A DNA stretch of 64,000 nucleotides from Prevotella sp. MA2016. Its GTDB lineage: Bacteria; Bacteroidota; Bacteroidia; Bacteroidales; Bacteroidaceae. This document shows positions 51,017 to 60,268 of the stretch, piece by piece. The notes beneath the pieces were generated by a model, which was given only the letters and a program-made list of their open reading frames with translations, was not told where the DNA came from and did no database searches. The stretch lies in contig NZ_JHUW01000008.1 of NCBI RefSeq assembly GCF_000619825.1, forward strand, positions 186,001 to 250,000. The letters run 5' to 3'. A program made the translations under genes and the position numbers. How positions within the stretch are numbered: position 1 is the first letter of the stretch; each line of letters opens with the position of its first letter.

Positions 51017-51421
51017 TTATCCTTTAACTGAAAGTATCCCTTCCAGCTCATGTGGGACAAATGGCCCTTCCTTACATTCAAAGAAGACACTTCCAGGCTC
51101 CAAGCATTCCACATTATGCCAGACATTCTTGGGGATATCTACCCCGTAGAGTCCTTCCTCCGGGCAGAGAACAACGCTCTCTAGCACTGTACCGTCGTCA
51201 TTGTATGTATTTACTCGAACTCTACCACGAAGTAGCACAAACGACTCGTCTTTCGTTGGATGGCAATGTATCTCAACCACAGTTCCAGGCTCCACAGCAT
51301 TCAAAAATCTATGGCACTTATCATCAAGACTCTGATGAAAATTACAGTTCATCCTCAAACGAGGTGACTCCTTCGCCAAAGAGGTAATCTTATCTAACAA
51401 CGTGGTATCAATTATCTTCAT
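51017..51421 (-). CDS. WbuC-family cupin (copy 3)
   Basis: A 134-residue WbuC protein: RLRMNCNFHQSLDDKCHRFL, VVEIHCHPTKDESFVLLRGR (His and Cys in cupin motif 1) and IPKNVWHNVECLEPGSVFFE (motif 2). Unlike copies 1 and 2 it lacks the conserved leader and is embedded in an operon, with a 4-bp ATGA overlap with the upstream gene and 11 bp before the sugar transferase. Confidence 0.85.
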   Translation of the reverse strand: MKIIDTTLLDKITSLAKESPRLRMNCNFHQSLDDKCHRFLNAVEPGTVVEIHCHPTKDESFVLLRGRVRVNTYNDDGTVLESVVLCPEEGLYGVDIPKNVWHNVECLEPGSVFFECKEGPFVPHELEGILSVKG

Positions 51422-52476
51422 ACTCTTTTCTTAATATAATCCCAAACAAGTGCTACAGGCCTCCATAGTGGTTCTGATGGAAACTCTTTGATGAACCTCA
51501 ATCTATATAACATTTGTTTTGAATATACATACAGAATATCTCCTTTATTGTGACCATAGTTTTTACCGAAATTGCCACCTGCCATCATTTCTTGCAAGAC
51601 CATTTTTCCAGCCTTCTCATTAACAGGTGCAATATCAAGATTCATTCGTAATCCAAATATCTCCTTTTCAATCCACATCAATGCACAAAGGAATTTGTAC
51701 ATGCCGCACCTTTTCATGACACAAACCGTTTCTTTCTTTTCAGAAACAGTTATATTCTGAGAAAGCAAATAATAATAATCAATCGCATGTCTCAAACCTA
51801 TTCCTTGAGTAAAGAAGTGCCGCATCATATGTGACAATTGGAATACCAGGTAAAATGATAAAGTTGGTACACAAATCATTTCTTCTGAATCATTCCACTT
51901 AACTTGATGTCCAAATTGTTCCACACTATGTTCCATGAAATACTGCTGAAGTCTTCTATTATGAATCTTATTATAACAAAACGAAGGAAAAAAATGAACT
52001 TCAACCTCTACATCCCTAAAGATTGGAAAGTCCATGTGATGATACTGGACATTAATATCAGGAAATAAGCTATAAACAAACTCAACAATCTTTTTTTTAC
52101 CACCGTCTAACCATACATCAATATCACCTGCATTTCGACTACAAGGATCAACATACATCATCGCATTACCTTGTCCTTTTAGAAGACAGTACCGTTCATT
52201 TGATTCTGTCAATAACTTAATAAGTTCACGACAGCGCTTATTAACTAACTTGTTGTGCTGGCGTATCACTTCTCCAATTCCTATCCAATTCAACAATAAC
52301 TCTTTTGGTGGTCTTTGATTATCTGGTAATCTTTCAAGCCCCAAAAGTATAACACCAAGTATAGCCTGCCTTTCAGATTCTTTATATAAGGCAGACCATT
52401 CCTGTGAAGATGGAGTTCGCGAGAGAAATTCTCGACGACCTAACGACATCTGTATTAGTTCATAGAACAAGTCCAT
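51418..52476 (-). CDS. nucleotidyltransferase-fold family protein (locus 2)
   Basis: A 352-residue relative of the gene at 44903. YCLLKGQGNAMMYVDPCSRN and AGDIDVWLDGGKKKIVEF give the metal-binding DxD; VEVHFFPSFCYNKIHNRRLQ and FTQGIGLRHAIDYYYLL match the same positions of its paralogue. The start is set at 52476 (MDLFYELIQMSLGRR), 17 bp after the glycosyltransferase stop; a longer frame from 52527 would overlap that gene. Activity unknown. Confidence 0.82.
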   Translation of the reverse strand: MDLFYELIQMSLGRREFLSRTPSSQEWSALYKESERQAILGVILLGLERLPDNQRPPKELLLNWIGIGEVIRQHNKLVNKRCRELIKLLTESNERYCLLKGQGNAMMYVDPCSRNAGDIDVWLDGGKKKIVEFVYSLFPDINVQYHHMDFPIFRDVEVEVHFFPSFCYNKIHNRRLQQYFMEHSVEQFGHQVKWNDSEEMICVPTLSFYLVFQLSHMMRHFFTQGIGLRHAIDYYYLLSQNITVSEKKETVCVMKRCGMYKFLCALMWIEKEIFGLRMNLDIAPVNEKAGKMVLQEMMAGGNFGKNYGHNKGDILYVYSKQMLYRLRFIKEFPSEPLWRPVALVWDYIKKRV

Positions 52477-52493
52477 CTCTATGTCACCGCTAT

Positions 52494-53324
52494 TTACTTT
52501 TTTCTTGCAAAAGTTCTGAATACCCAACCTCGTACACTATTAGGCAGCATCAACTGAATGATGAAACGTTGAACATAGTTAACAATATACTCCTTACGGG
52601 TTATCATACCCTTCTCTAGCATCAATTTCTTAATGCCTATCTCACTATCGAAATACTTCTTGCCACCTCGTCTACCATATTGGTCAAGGCCAGAACGCAT
52701 ATTAACAAGGACATCCGGCAAATTAGCAAACACACAATCTCTCTCCATCATACGTATCCACATATAGTAGTCTTCGTTCCAGAACCAATCTTGATAATTA
52801 CCTGCATCCAGGACAGCCTTCTTCTTGAACATTACCGTGGGATGATTCAGTGCACAGCGGCTACGCATATAATGGTATATTGCCTCATTATCACATGGTA
52901 CCTCACGTTTCCCTACTATGTTATCAGGAGTATCAATAAATTCAGTAATCTGCCCGCCTACTATATCGCATTCCGGATGAGATTCTAGATAAGCAAGTTG
53001 TTTTTCAAACCTATCAGGCGCACAAATATCATCACTATCCATTCGAGCAACAATATCATACTTAGCATTCTCCACGCCAAGCATTAGAGCATTGCCAAGC
53101 CCCTTGTTCTGTGTAAGCTTGATAACATTCAGCTTCTCGCCATAATTGTCCTTGTATTCAAGTAACAGCCTTGATGTCTCGTGTGACACCGGCCCATCCT
53201 GTACTAATACAATTTCATCAGGCTTAACAGTCTGCTGTACAAGTAAACTGTCAAGAGCTACCCGGATATACTCTGGTTTATCGTTTTTATATACTGATGT
53301 AATAACTGAAAACTGCAAACTCAT
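52494..53324 (-). CDS. glycosyltransferase family 2 (locus 2)
   Basis: A 276-residue GT-A enzyme: FSVITSVYKNDKPEYIRVAL, EIVLVQDGPVSHETSRLLLE, NKGLGNALMLGVENAKYDIV and ARMDSDDICAPDRFEKQL (DxD). The WNEDYYMWIRMMERDCVFAN segment is the acceptor-site motif. It matches the overall plan of the GT2 gene at 44028, and like it is followed by a nucleotidyltransferase-fold gene. Confidence 0.91.
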   Translation of the reverse strand: MSLQFSVITSVYKNDKPEYIRVALDSLLVQQTVKPDEIVLVQDGPVSHETSRLLLEYKDNYGEKLNVIKLTQNKGLGNALMLGVENAKYDIVARMDSDDICAPDRFEKQLAYLESHPECDIVGGQITEFIDTPDNIVGKREVPCDNEAIYHYMRSRCALNHPTVMFKKKAVLDAGNYQDWFWNEDYYMWIRMMERDCVFANLPDVLVNMRSGLDQYGRRGGKKYFDSEIGIKKLMLEKGMITRKEYIVNYVQRFIIQLMLPNSVRGWVFRTFARKK

Positions 53325-53328
53325 CGCT

Positions 53329-54408
53329 TTAGAGATTACTCTTCAAATAATCAATAGATTTTATATGCTCTTTCTTTAGCAAATCATTTACGGGATTATA
53401 ATCGATGTCTCTATCAACAATCGCTCCAATTTGAGTTATATCATGACACGCTCTTTCACTTAATCCAAACTGGTCCAGCAGTGAGTTCATCTTTTGCAAA
53501 TTACTTTCCCTAACAAGAGCTGCAAACTTCTTGTTAAACTTGATTGACATAACACAACCATGAAAGGTGTCCGTAATTATATAATCAGCATTCTTCATGT
53601 ATCCTAATACTTCAAAAGGATGCGGAATAACAGTCTCATCACACCAGGGGAAATAAAAACATATAGATATAAGCTTCTTCCCTTTTATTTTTGCGAATGA
53701 CCGAATAGCATTTATCTCGTCTTTTCCTTTAATTCTGTTAGGATATGAATACACTACAATATAATCTTTCTCTTTAGGATCTTTCGCATATTTATGATAA
53801 TCAAACATCAACACAGGGTCAATGTTAAAGGAAGGATCTTTGTGCAACAAATCCTTTACCACAGACAACGAATTTGTGTCACGGACTGAGATTGCCGTCA
53901 ACTTGCTCATTGCAGCAACAAGCCGGTCTCTTACCCCGAACTTGTCTATCACATCAATGGTCGTAGTGCCAAACGAGCCTGCGTATGATATCACTTTTTT
54001 GGCATTTCTCACATCTCCATACAACTGCGGGGTAAAACCATAACTAGTGTGTTGATTGAAGTTGAACACTTCGTCGCTACCTATAACCACCAGATCATAC
54101 TTCTCAAAAGTGTGTTTATTAATACCTAGTTCTGGCAGAAATTCGTTATCAAAACGTTTCTGATAGATCTTTGTATATTTTCTTCTTGGGAGGAGTGTTT
54201 TGACCGTACTCCAATTAAAATAGCGTTTAAATGCCATCCCTACTAGATATCTCATATTCCTTTCCAGTCCTGGCAAAGGAACGCCCTGTTCAATATCAAC
54301 GAACTCACACTGATGTCCAAATGACTCAAGTGTCGTTTTAAGTGCGTATGCTTGGAGGAATGATCCATAATTCCTCACATGTTGCATGGACAAAATACCT
54401 ATTTTCAT
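53329..54408 (-). CDS. polysaccharide pyruvyltransferase family protein (locus 2)
   Basis: A 359-residue protein with MQHVRNYGSFLQAYALKTTL, LVVIGSDEVFNFNQHTSYGF, ISYAGSFGT and YIITDTFHGCVMSIKFNKKF. The GSD and FHG blocks mark the family, although SFHG is replaced by TFHG. It lies 3 bp after the Fe-S gene, so the pyruvyltransferase/Fe-S pair of locus 1 recurs here in reverse order. Confidence 0.87.
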   Translation of the reverse strand: MKIGILSMQHVRNYGSFLQAYALKTTLESFGHQCEFVDIEQGVPLPGLERNMRYLVGMAFKRYFNWSTVKTLLPRRKYTKIYQKRFDNEFLPELGINKHTFEKYDLVVIGSDEVFNFNQHTSYGFTPQLYGDVRNAKKVISYAGSFGTTTIDVIDKFGVRDRLVAAMSKLTAISVRDTNSLSVVKDLLHKDPSFNIDPVLMFDYHKYAKDPKEKDYIVVYSYPNRIKGKDEINAIRSFAKIKGKKLISICFYFPWCDETVIPHPFEVLGYMKNADYIITDTFHGCVMSIKFNKKFAALVRESNLQKMNSLLDQFGLSERACHDITQIGAIVDRDIDYNPVNDLLKKEHIKSIDYLKSNL

Positions 54409-54411
54409 TTA

Positions 54412-55629
54412 TTATCTAATCTTGTAAACTAATCGTTTGATACTATCTGATAAGGGCGATGGCAAATAAGAGAGAATTAATTTTATGGTTCTAATTATTG
54501 ATTTTGTAACACCCTGGTTAGAACGCAGCACCTCTATCACATCATCAATAGTGGTACCTTCATTTTTTAGTGCATTAAAAACAACCTCTCTACCATCTTT
54601 GTAAATGGGGTACTGTTTGTTCCAGCCTTGATTTGGCAAAAAATCTATTAATTTGCACTCGCGATATTCAATCGAGTTATCAATCTCATCAAATATTGTC
54701 TTACCTATTGGCGAAGAAATAGTCACTGCAGAGACACCACGGCGATTCCCTATATATTTGCTACCCCAGAAATCTCCTAAACGAATGTCGCTATATTCAA
54801 ATGAACTCCTAAAGTTACAATTATAACATGAATCGTTTAACACGTAATCGGAGAAAAAAAGTTCAAAGAACTTATCATTCTTCTTACTCAAATAAACAGA
54901 TTCTCCGTTTACCATTGCCTCAATACAATATGTGCCCCAGCCTTTTTTCTTACTACGAAAAGTTAAACTATCAAATGTGGAATATCCACTGCTTTTTTTT
55001 ATATCATCTAAATATTTATTCCAGACAAGACTGGATGGACAGCCGTGACAATATATATCCACAAAAAAGAAATTCTCTTTAAGGTGGCGCTTATCTGCCC
55101 ATCTGCTTAGAGCATATATTTGACATGGTGTACCGAATACCGCATATTTTGCGTAGCGACAGTTTTTTATAACTTCTCTAAAAGCATCAATGGTATAGCT
55201 CTGAATATATTTTGAGCCCCTAAAAGGAATTAGTTGTTCCGGTTGTTCCGCGACATGATGCTCTGCTCTTTTTTTCTTATCGTTATATAATACACCAACA
55301 ACTTTATATCCTTTCTGTAGCAAATGGTGTGCTAATATATCTGCGATACCACCAGATGTAGTAGACATCAACACTTTTTCGTCACGTGCCCAAGCAGAAA
55401 AGAGTTTATTATCCTTTAACGACTCTGCAGTTGATGTAAGGAAATCTTTATCATATTTGTAACAGATGGACATACATATTCCACAGTTAACGCACAATGA
55501 ATCATCAATCAATGGTCTATAATACCCGTCAGGATTTAATTTAATGGTAATGGCATTATGGGGACATACGGCTGCACATACCTGGCAACTTGTGCAACTT
55601 CGAAGAGCAGAAGGATTGGAAATATTCAT
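54412..55629 (-). CDS. 4Fe-4S / F420-hydrogenase beta-subunit-like protein (locus 2)
   Basis: A 405-residue protein: RSCTSCQVCAAVCPHNAITI and CVNCGICMSICYKYD hold the Fe-S clusters (the second lacks the final CP). STTSGGIADILAHHLLQKGY, VFGTPCQIYALSRWADKRHL and DIYCHGCPS follow, as in the locus 1 relative. C-terminal YNCNFRSSFEYSDIRLGDFW adds further cysteines. Overlaps the fucosyltransferase gene by 4 bp. Confidence 0.86.
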   Translation of the reverse strand: MNISNPSALRSCTSCQVCAAVCPHNAITIKLNPDGYYRPLIDDSLCVNCGICMSICYKYDKDFLTSTAESLKDNKLFSAWARDEKVLMSTTSGGIADILAHHLLQKGYKVVGVLYNDKKKRAEHHVAEQPEQLIPFRGSKYIQSYTIDAFREVIKNCRYAKYAVFGTPCQIYALSRWADKRHLKENFFFVDIYCHGCPSSLVWNKYLDDIKKSSGYSTFDSLTFRSKKKGWGTYCIEAMVNGESVYLSKKNDKFFELFFSDYVLNDSCYNCNFRSSFEYSDIRLGDFWGSKYIGNRRGVSAVTISSPIGKTIFDEIDNSIEYRECKLIDFLPNQGWNKQYPIYKDGREVVFNALKNEGTTIDDVIEVLRSNQGVTKSIIRTIKLILSYLPSPLSDSIKRLVYKIR

Positions 55630-56495
55630 AATCTAATCCAATTATCACAAATAGGGTCATTTACAATAGGCTTTTTGCACCAAACCTTAGGTGCTATAAC
55701 CATCTTTCCTTCTCGCTGTCCTAGCCAAGCTCCCCACCAAGAGAATGATGAATTAGCAATAATATTGTGTTTGCAATATGTCATTAGTTGCATATCGCGA
55801 TATGATTCATACCCTTTATTCCAATCCACATATTCTATCTCTACATCTCCAGATATACTTTGCAGGTTCTCCTTGCACCATTGTATATCATCACTAAATA
55901 CACAAAGGAAATTCACATTATCCTTAGATAAAACATATTTTATGCTTCTCTCATAATAATCCTGGTCACATACGCACCAGATAGGCTCCTTAAGATAGTC
56001 ACCTCTTCTAATATGAATTGAAACCGAATTGCTTCTTATAAGTTTTCCAGCTAATTGTTCATTCTTTACATCTTTAAAGATAGGGAAAGAGTAAGTATTT
56101 AGAACCTGTTCCCGAATATGCTTGAAGAACCCTTCGTTTTGCCAATAACCATCATAAAATGCCGAATCATTTCGAGTGACTTCTCCAAAATCAAATGGGA
56201 TTTGCGTTGTTCCTGATGTCATTGATTTTCTTTGTGGTAAATAATGAATCATTACCTGCCACATCTTATAGTTAAATATTGGATAAACAACCTTACATAA
56301 TTCACTCAATGAAGCTTCATTAACTCTCACATTAAAAATACGATCTAATTCGAGACCATTATGAAGTCCATAACCATTAAAGCTACGAGTACAAACCTTT
56401 ATAACTTCATCCGGGTGCGCATCTTTTAGGGCTAAGTACAAAGCATACTCAAACATTTGATTCCCTAAACCGCCTATAATATTGACTATTTTCAT
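55626..56495 (-). CDS. alpha-1,2-fucosyltransferase-like enzyme (GT11)
   Basis: A 289-residue GT11 protein: IIGGLGNQMFEYALYLALKD at the N-terminus, the GDP-fucose motif VSIHIRRGDYLKEPIW, and HNIIANSSFSWWGAWLGQRE. These three blocks define the family. It suggests fucose (or a related 6-deoxyhexose) on the locus 2 polymer, which can mimic host glycans. No GDP-fucose synthesis genes are in the window. Confidence 0.93.
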   Translation of the reverse strand: MKIVNIIGGLGNQMFEYALYLALKDAHPDEVIKVCTRSFNGYGLHNGLELDRIFNVRVNEASLSELCKVVYPIFNYKMWQVMIHYLPQRKSMTSGTTQIPFDFGEVTRNDSAFYDGYWQNEGFFKHIREQVLNTYSFPIFKDVKNEQLAGKLIRSNSVSIHIRRGDYLKEPIWCVCDQDYYERSIKYVLSKDNVNFLCVFSDDIQWCKENLQSISGDVEIEYVDWNKGYESYRDMQLMTYCKHNIIANSSFSWWGAWLGQREGKMVIAPKVWCKKPIVNDPICDNWIRL

Positions 56496-56500
56496 TTCCT

Positions 56501-57521
56501 TTAAATTTTACCAAGTAAATATCTTGCCGCATATTTATTCTTCATCAACACGTATACAAAGACAATTGATAACAAATAAACGAGTAATGCAGATATTACT
56601 ATATATATCATACTTCCCATAGAAAAATCAAGAGATTGCAGAAACCCTGTGACAAATCCTAACAAAATTAAATGAACGACGTAAATACCCAGCGATACTT
56701 TTCCAGACCATGCGATAAGCCTATGGAAGCCGCAAGTTCTTATCAATATTTGCGGGCAGTAATACAAAAGCACTATTATTGCAAAAGTAGCAGTAATCCC
56801 TCTGTATGAATATTGCACCAATGAAGATGGAACATAAGGAAAGGAGGGGATCCACGAAGGCAGAGAATGCATATTCCAACCCCATGCAAGACATAACCAT
56901 ATTAAAAAGAACAACAATACTAACTTATCATTTAAACTAGCTAATAAGTCAAATCGATTTAACATGTAGCCTAATATGTAAAATATAAAATAATAAGCTA
57001 TAAATTGGAAACCAAAGTATCTCAATTCATATAATGCCATCCCGCCCATTAATAATATAGACATGACTAAAAGGACTATAAGTTCATCGACACAAATTAA
57101 TTTGGAGACATTTTGCCCCAAAGTAAATATTAGCCATATCCAAAACAAAACCCATAAAAACCAGAATGATGTATCAGGATATAAAACACTATCTAACATC
57201 CTATTAATAGTAAAACCACCTGCAAACAAAAATTTAATAATTGACCACAAGAAATAGGGTGTCATAAGTTGGAAGAATCGCCTCTTAACAAGTTTAAAGT
57301 ACCCCCCCCCAGACAGGCTCACCATATACATTTTTCTTATACATCAGCCATCCACTTAATGCTACAAAAGCAGGCATATGGAAAGAATAAATAACGTTCC
57401 ACACTTGATTGTCGTAACAGCCATCTTTTAGAACACTTTGAATAGCATGACCTATAACGACCAGAACCATAAGCCATCCTTTCGAAGAATCAATCCAAAT
57501 CAATCTATGCTGATAATCCAT
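56501..57521 (-). pseudogene. membrane O-acyltransferase (acyltransferase 3), off by one base at a G9 tract
   Basis: The gene is read in two frames. The N-terminal part (57521-57294) gives RLIWIDSSKGWLMVLVVIGH and FHMPAFVALSGWLMYKKN, the acyltransferase 3 start with its His, then stops right after the G tract. The C-terminal part continues in another frame as YFKLVKRRFFQLMTPYFLWS with about eight membrane helices to 56501. With 8 instead of 9 G the two join in frame to give ~339 residues, normal for the family. It is likely to O-acetylate the repeat unit when on. Confidence 0.88.
57302..57310 (-). repeat. G9 homopolymer, probable phase-variation tract
   Basis: Nine C on the plus strand (G9 in the gene). 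It lies at the frame break of the acyltransferase: 9 G is off, 8 G would be on. Confidence 0.88.
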
Positions 57522-58259
57522 TTATTTTCTATTTTTATATTTTTCAATTAGCTTTGAAATATATAATATTACCTTCATATAACAACTCGAATACTTGCCT
57601 CTTAAATACTCTATATCCTTTATGGAACTTTTATATACATCAATGGTTCCTGTTATTTGCCCGTTATGGCCATGGGTTGAGTAAACACAGACTTCTTTTA
57701 AGTATATCCTCTTATTTTTTCGAAATATTCTATAATACCATTCCGAATCAACCTTCCATACTAAATTTGTATCAAAAAATTGAGATATTTCCTTTTTAAA
57801 TGCAACACATGCACATGGCCCAATAAGATTATTAATAAGAAGAAGTGAAGGAATTCTAATAAATATGCATTTCAACCAATTTGGTACACTTAGATAATTA
57901 TATCCTTCACCTCTATCAACCTTAATGTTGGTAATTACAACATCATTAGAATTAAGGGCATTAATAACATTTTGCAAATAGCCTTCATCTTTCAAGTACT
58001 CATCATGATGATGCAATATGATATATTGTCCCCGCGCCAAAGAAATACCATAATTCCAATTTTTTACTGCACCCAATGATGGTTTATTATGAAAGTATCT
58101 CAAATCATGATTATTACTAACATAATTTGAAATCTCGTCATTTGGTGAATCGTCAACAACTATCACTTCATACTCTACACCCTGTTGAGATTTAATACCC
58201 TCGAGTGCTTGTTGCAATAAAGCCAAATTACAATAGGTAGGAATAATAATCGATACCAT
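57522..58259 (-). CDS. glycosyltransferase family 2 (locus 2)
   Basis: A 245-residue GT-A enzyme: MVSIIIPTYCNLALLQQALE, YEVIVVDDSPNDEISNYV and ARGQYIILHHHDEYLKDEGY, where the DxD place reads HHHDE. It ends with a basic, helical tail. It directly precedes the acyltransferase (start adjacent to the stop). Donor unknown. Confidence 0.88.
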   Translation of the reverse strand: MVSIIIPTYCNLALLQQALEGIKSQQGVEYEVIVVDDSPNDEISNYVSNNHDLRYFHNKPSLGAVKNWNYGISLARGQYIILHHHDEYLKDEGYLQNVINALNSNDVVITNIKVDRGEGYNYLSVPNWLKCIFIRIPSLLLINNLIGPCACVAFKKEISQFFDTNLVWKVDSEWYYRIFRKNKRIYLKEVCVYSTHGHNGQITGTIDVYKSSIKDIEYLRGKYSSCYMKVILYISKLIEKYKNRK

Positions 58260-58260
58260 A

Positions 58261-59169
58261 TTAAAACTTATTAAAAAGTATCATAGAAATGAATTTAAAT
58301 TTTCGCTCAAGACTAAGCCCTTTATAATGTTTAGTGTTAATTAAAATTTTAAATCGGTTTTTGAGCAGTCTATTATTTGAAATAAGAGTCAATTCATTTA
58401 AAACATCTTTAGACATGTCATCGGCATATCCGCTTATTAATTCTTTTGCCAATTTACTTCGCAAATACTCCCCCTCAGTAAAGAGCTTTCTCAATCGGAC
58501 TTTATTCTTCTTTACAAAAGAATCCTTAATACCACCAACAACATTATTTGAGTGTTGACGATAAAATATATGTGGCTTAGTATCAAAAACTACAATACCT
58601 CCAATAGAAATACAAACATTATATATCCAATCATCATGCATACTTATAAATTCAGGGTTATATGTATTTATGATGTCGCGTAATGCTTTATTTATAATCA
58701 ATGTACACCCAGTCACTTCATTTGAAATAATTGAATGATAAATATCTGGATAAATTATGTCCTTCAATGGCGTTTCTATTTTATTTAAATTAGAGTCAAC
58801 CATCTGGTAATTGGAAAAATACAAAGAGGGTTTTTCTTCCAACTGTATTTCAAGCTTTTGTATACCAGATATCAGTTTATCCTCTAACCAAACGTCATCT
58901 TGATCGCAAAATGCATAAAAATCAGAATCTCCAGAATTTTTCAAGAGATCCAAAAAACTTCTTGCACTTTTTAAATTACGACCTCTATACCAAGTCAGAT
59001 AGTCTTTCTCGTGCCATTCTTCAAGTATTTTGCAAGTATTATCACTAGAGCCATCATCTCTAACAACAATTTGAATATTAACACCTTTCTGATTCCTGAC
59101 GGATACCAACTGTTCCTCTATGTATTTTTCCCCATTAAAGGTGGATAATAGAACTGTAACTCTTTTCAT
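58261..59169 (-). CDS. glycosyltransferase family 2 (rhamnosyltransferase-like)
   Basis: A 302-residue GT-A enzyme: VTVLLSTFNGEKYIEEQLVS, IQIVVRDDGSSDNTCKILEE and DSDFYAFCDQDDVWLEDKLI. The CDQDDVW motif with IISNEVTGCTLIINKALRDI and MHDDWIYNVCISIGG is characteristic of the subgroup that contains rhamnosyltransferases. Specificity remains a guess. One base separates it from the next gene. Confidence 0.89.
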   Translation of the reverse strand: MKRVTVLLSTFNGEKYIEEQLVSVRNQKGVNIQIVVRDDGSSDNTCKILEEWHEKDYLTWYRGRNLKSARSFLDLLKNSGDSDFYAFCDQDDVWLEDKLISGIQKLEIQLEEKPSLYFSNYQMVDSNLNKIETPLKDIIYPDIYHSIISNEVTGCTLIINKALRDIINTYNPEFISMHDDWIYNVCISIGGIVVFDTKPHIFYRQHSNNVVGGIKDSFVKKNKVRLRKLFTEGEYLRSKLAKELISGYADDMSKDVLNELTLISNNRLLKNRFKILINTKHYKGLSLERKFKFISMILFNKF

Positions 59170-59181
59170 AGTACGATAATT

Positions 59182-60267
59182 CTATTTTTCAAAACAGAAT
59201 TTATATGGCATAACATTATCAACAAAATCAATATCCAAATTTTGAATATATAATGTGTACATATAAAACAAAACATAGAAAAAAATCACAAACGTTATAG
59301 CAACTTTAGATATTGTCAATCCTTTTGAAAGGCAATTTGCTACTATAAAGATTTGACTTACTGTAAAATAAGAGGCTATTCTATCACAATATACGTTGGA
59401 CATCAGTAAATTTGTAATTATCGCGCCAACAAAAAGCATATTATAAAGCATATTATATAGATTACTTGCTTTTGACTTCCGATATCCGAATATGCATACA
59501 ACTGTAACTGGAAACCAATGAGATAATACTTCAGCAGCACTCCATTTAGAATTTAACTCATGAATATTAACATAATTGCCCAGTGAAGCAACATTATATG
59601 CGGATTCGCTGCCATAACTACTAAGACCAACTAGAAATTCAGTTAAGAAATCTAATGTACCTATATATCCTAATATTACCGAAATAGTAATTAAGCATAA
59701 AATTACAGGAAAAGGTATTCTTCTACGCAAAAATGGCAGAACAAGAATAACAAAAAATGCAAATTTATGGGCCAAAAATGCCAAAATAAGGAAACAGCAG
59801 GCCCATAAATATTTTTTTTGAAAATAATAATAAATGAATAAATATACGAAAACTACAGACAAAAGCTGTCTGATAATATTAAAGCACTCCAAATAGTAAT
59901 GACTTGATGCAACCATAAACACCAGCAAAGAAACCGCCGGTAAAGGTGATTTTTTTATGATAAGCCATAATAAGGGGACAAAAGTTAATAATGCAATGAC
60001 AAAAATGAATACCTGTGGATTATCAAAAATACCACATAATAACCTTAATGAGAGATATAATATACCAAAACGTTCGCTAGACTCTTCACTCGTTGCGAAA
60101 TCTGCAAACCTAAAATAACCATCAGTATCAGCACCGACTGTATTTGCTCTTAAACCACATAAGAGCATCATAATACCGCCCAATACAATTACGCCAACTC
60201 TTTGTTTTTTTTCAGATAAAAAACAAATTACAATAGTGGCGGCTAAAACTGCTAAAAAGATAAACAT
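59182..60267 (-). CDS. EpsG-family polysaccharide polymerase (Wzy, locus 2)
   Basis: A 361-residue membrane protein with about ten helices. The N-terminal GGIMMLLCGLRANTVGADTD followed by GYFRFAD matches the EpsG family opening (R..VGxDTxxY). It would polymerise lipid-linked repeat units in the periplasm and is the counterpart of the unrelated O-antigen-ligase-type polymerase of locus 1 (35552). Confidence 0.88.
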   Translation of the reverse strand: MFIFLAVLAATIVICFLSEKKQRVGVIVLGGIMMLLCGLRANTVGADTDGYFRFADFATSEESSERFGILYLSLRLLCGIFDNPQVFIFVIALLTFVPLLWLIIKKSPLPAVSLLVFMVASSHYYLECFNIIRQLLSVVFVYLFIYYYFQKKYLWACCFLILAFLAHKFAFFVILVLPFLRRRIPFPVILCLITISVILGYIGTLDFLTEFLVGLSSYGSESAYNVASLGNYVNIHELNSKWSAAEVLSHWFPVTVVCIFGYRKSKASNLYNMLYNMLFVGAIITNLLMSNVYCDRIASYFTVSQIFIVANCLSKGLTISKVAITFVIFFYVLFYMYTLYIQNLDIDFVDNVMPYKFCFEK

Positions 60268-60268
60268 A

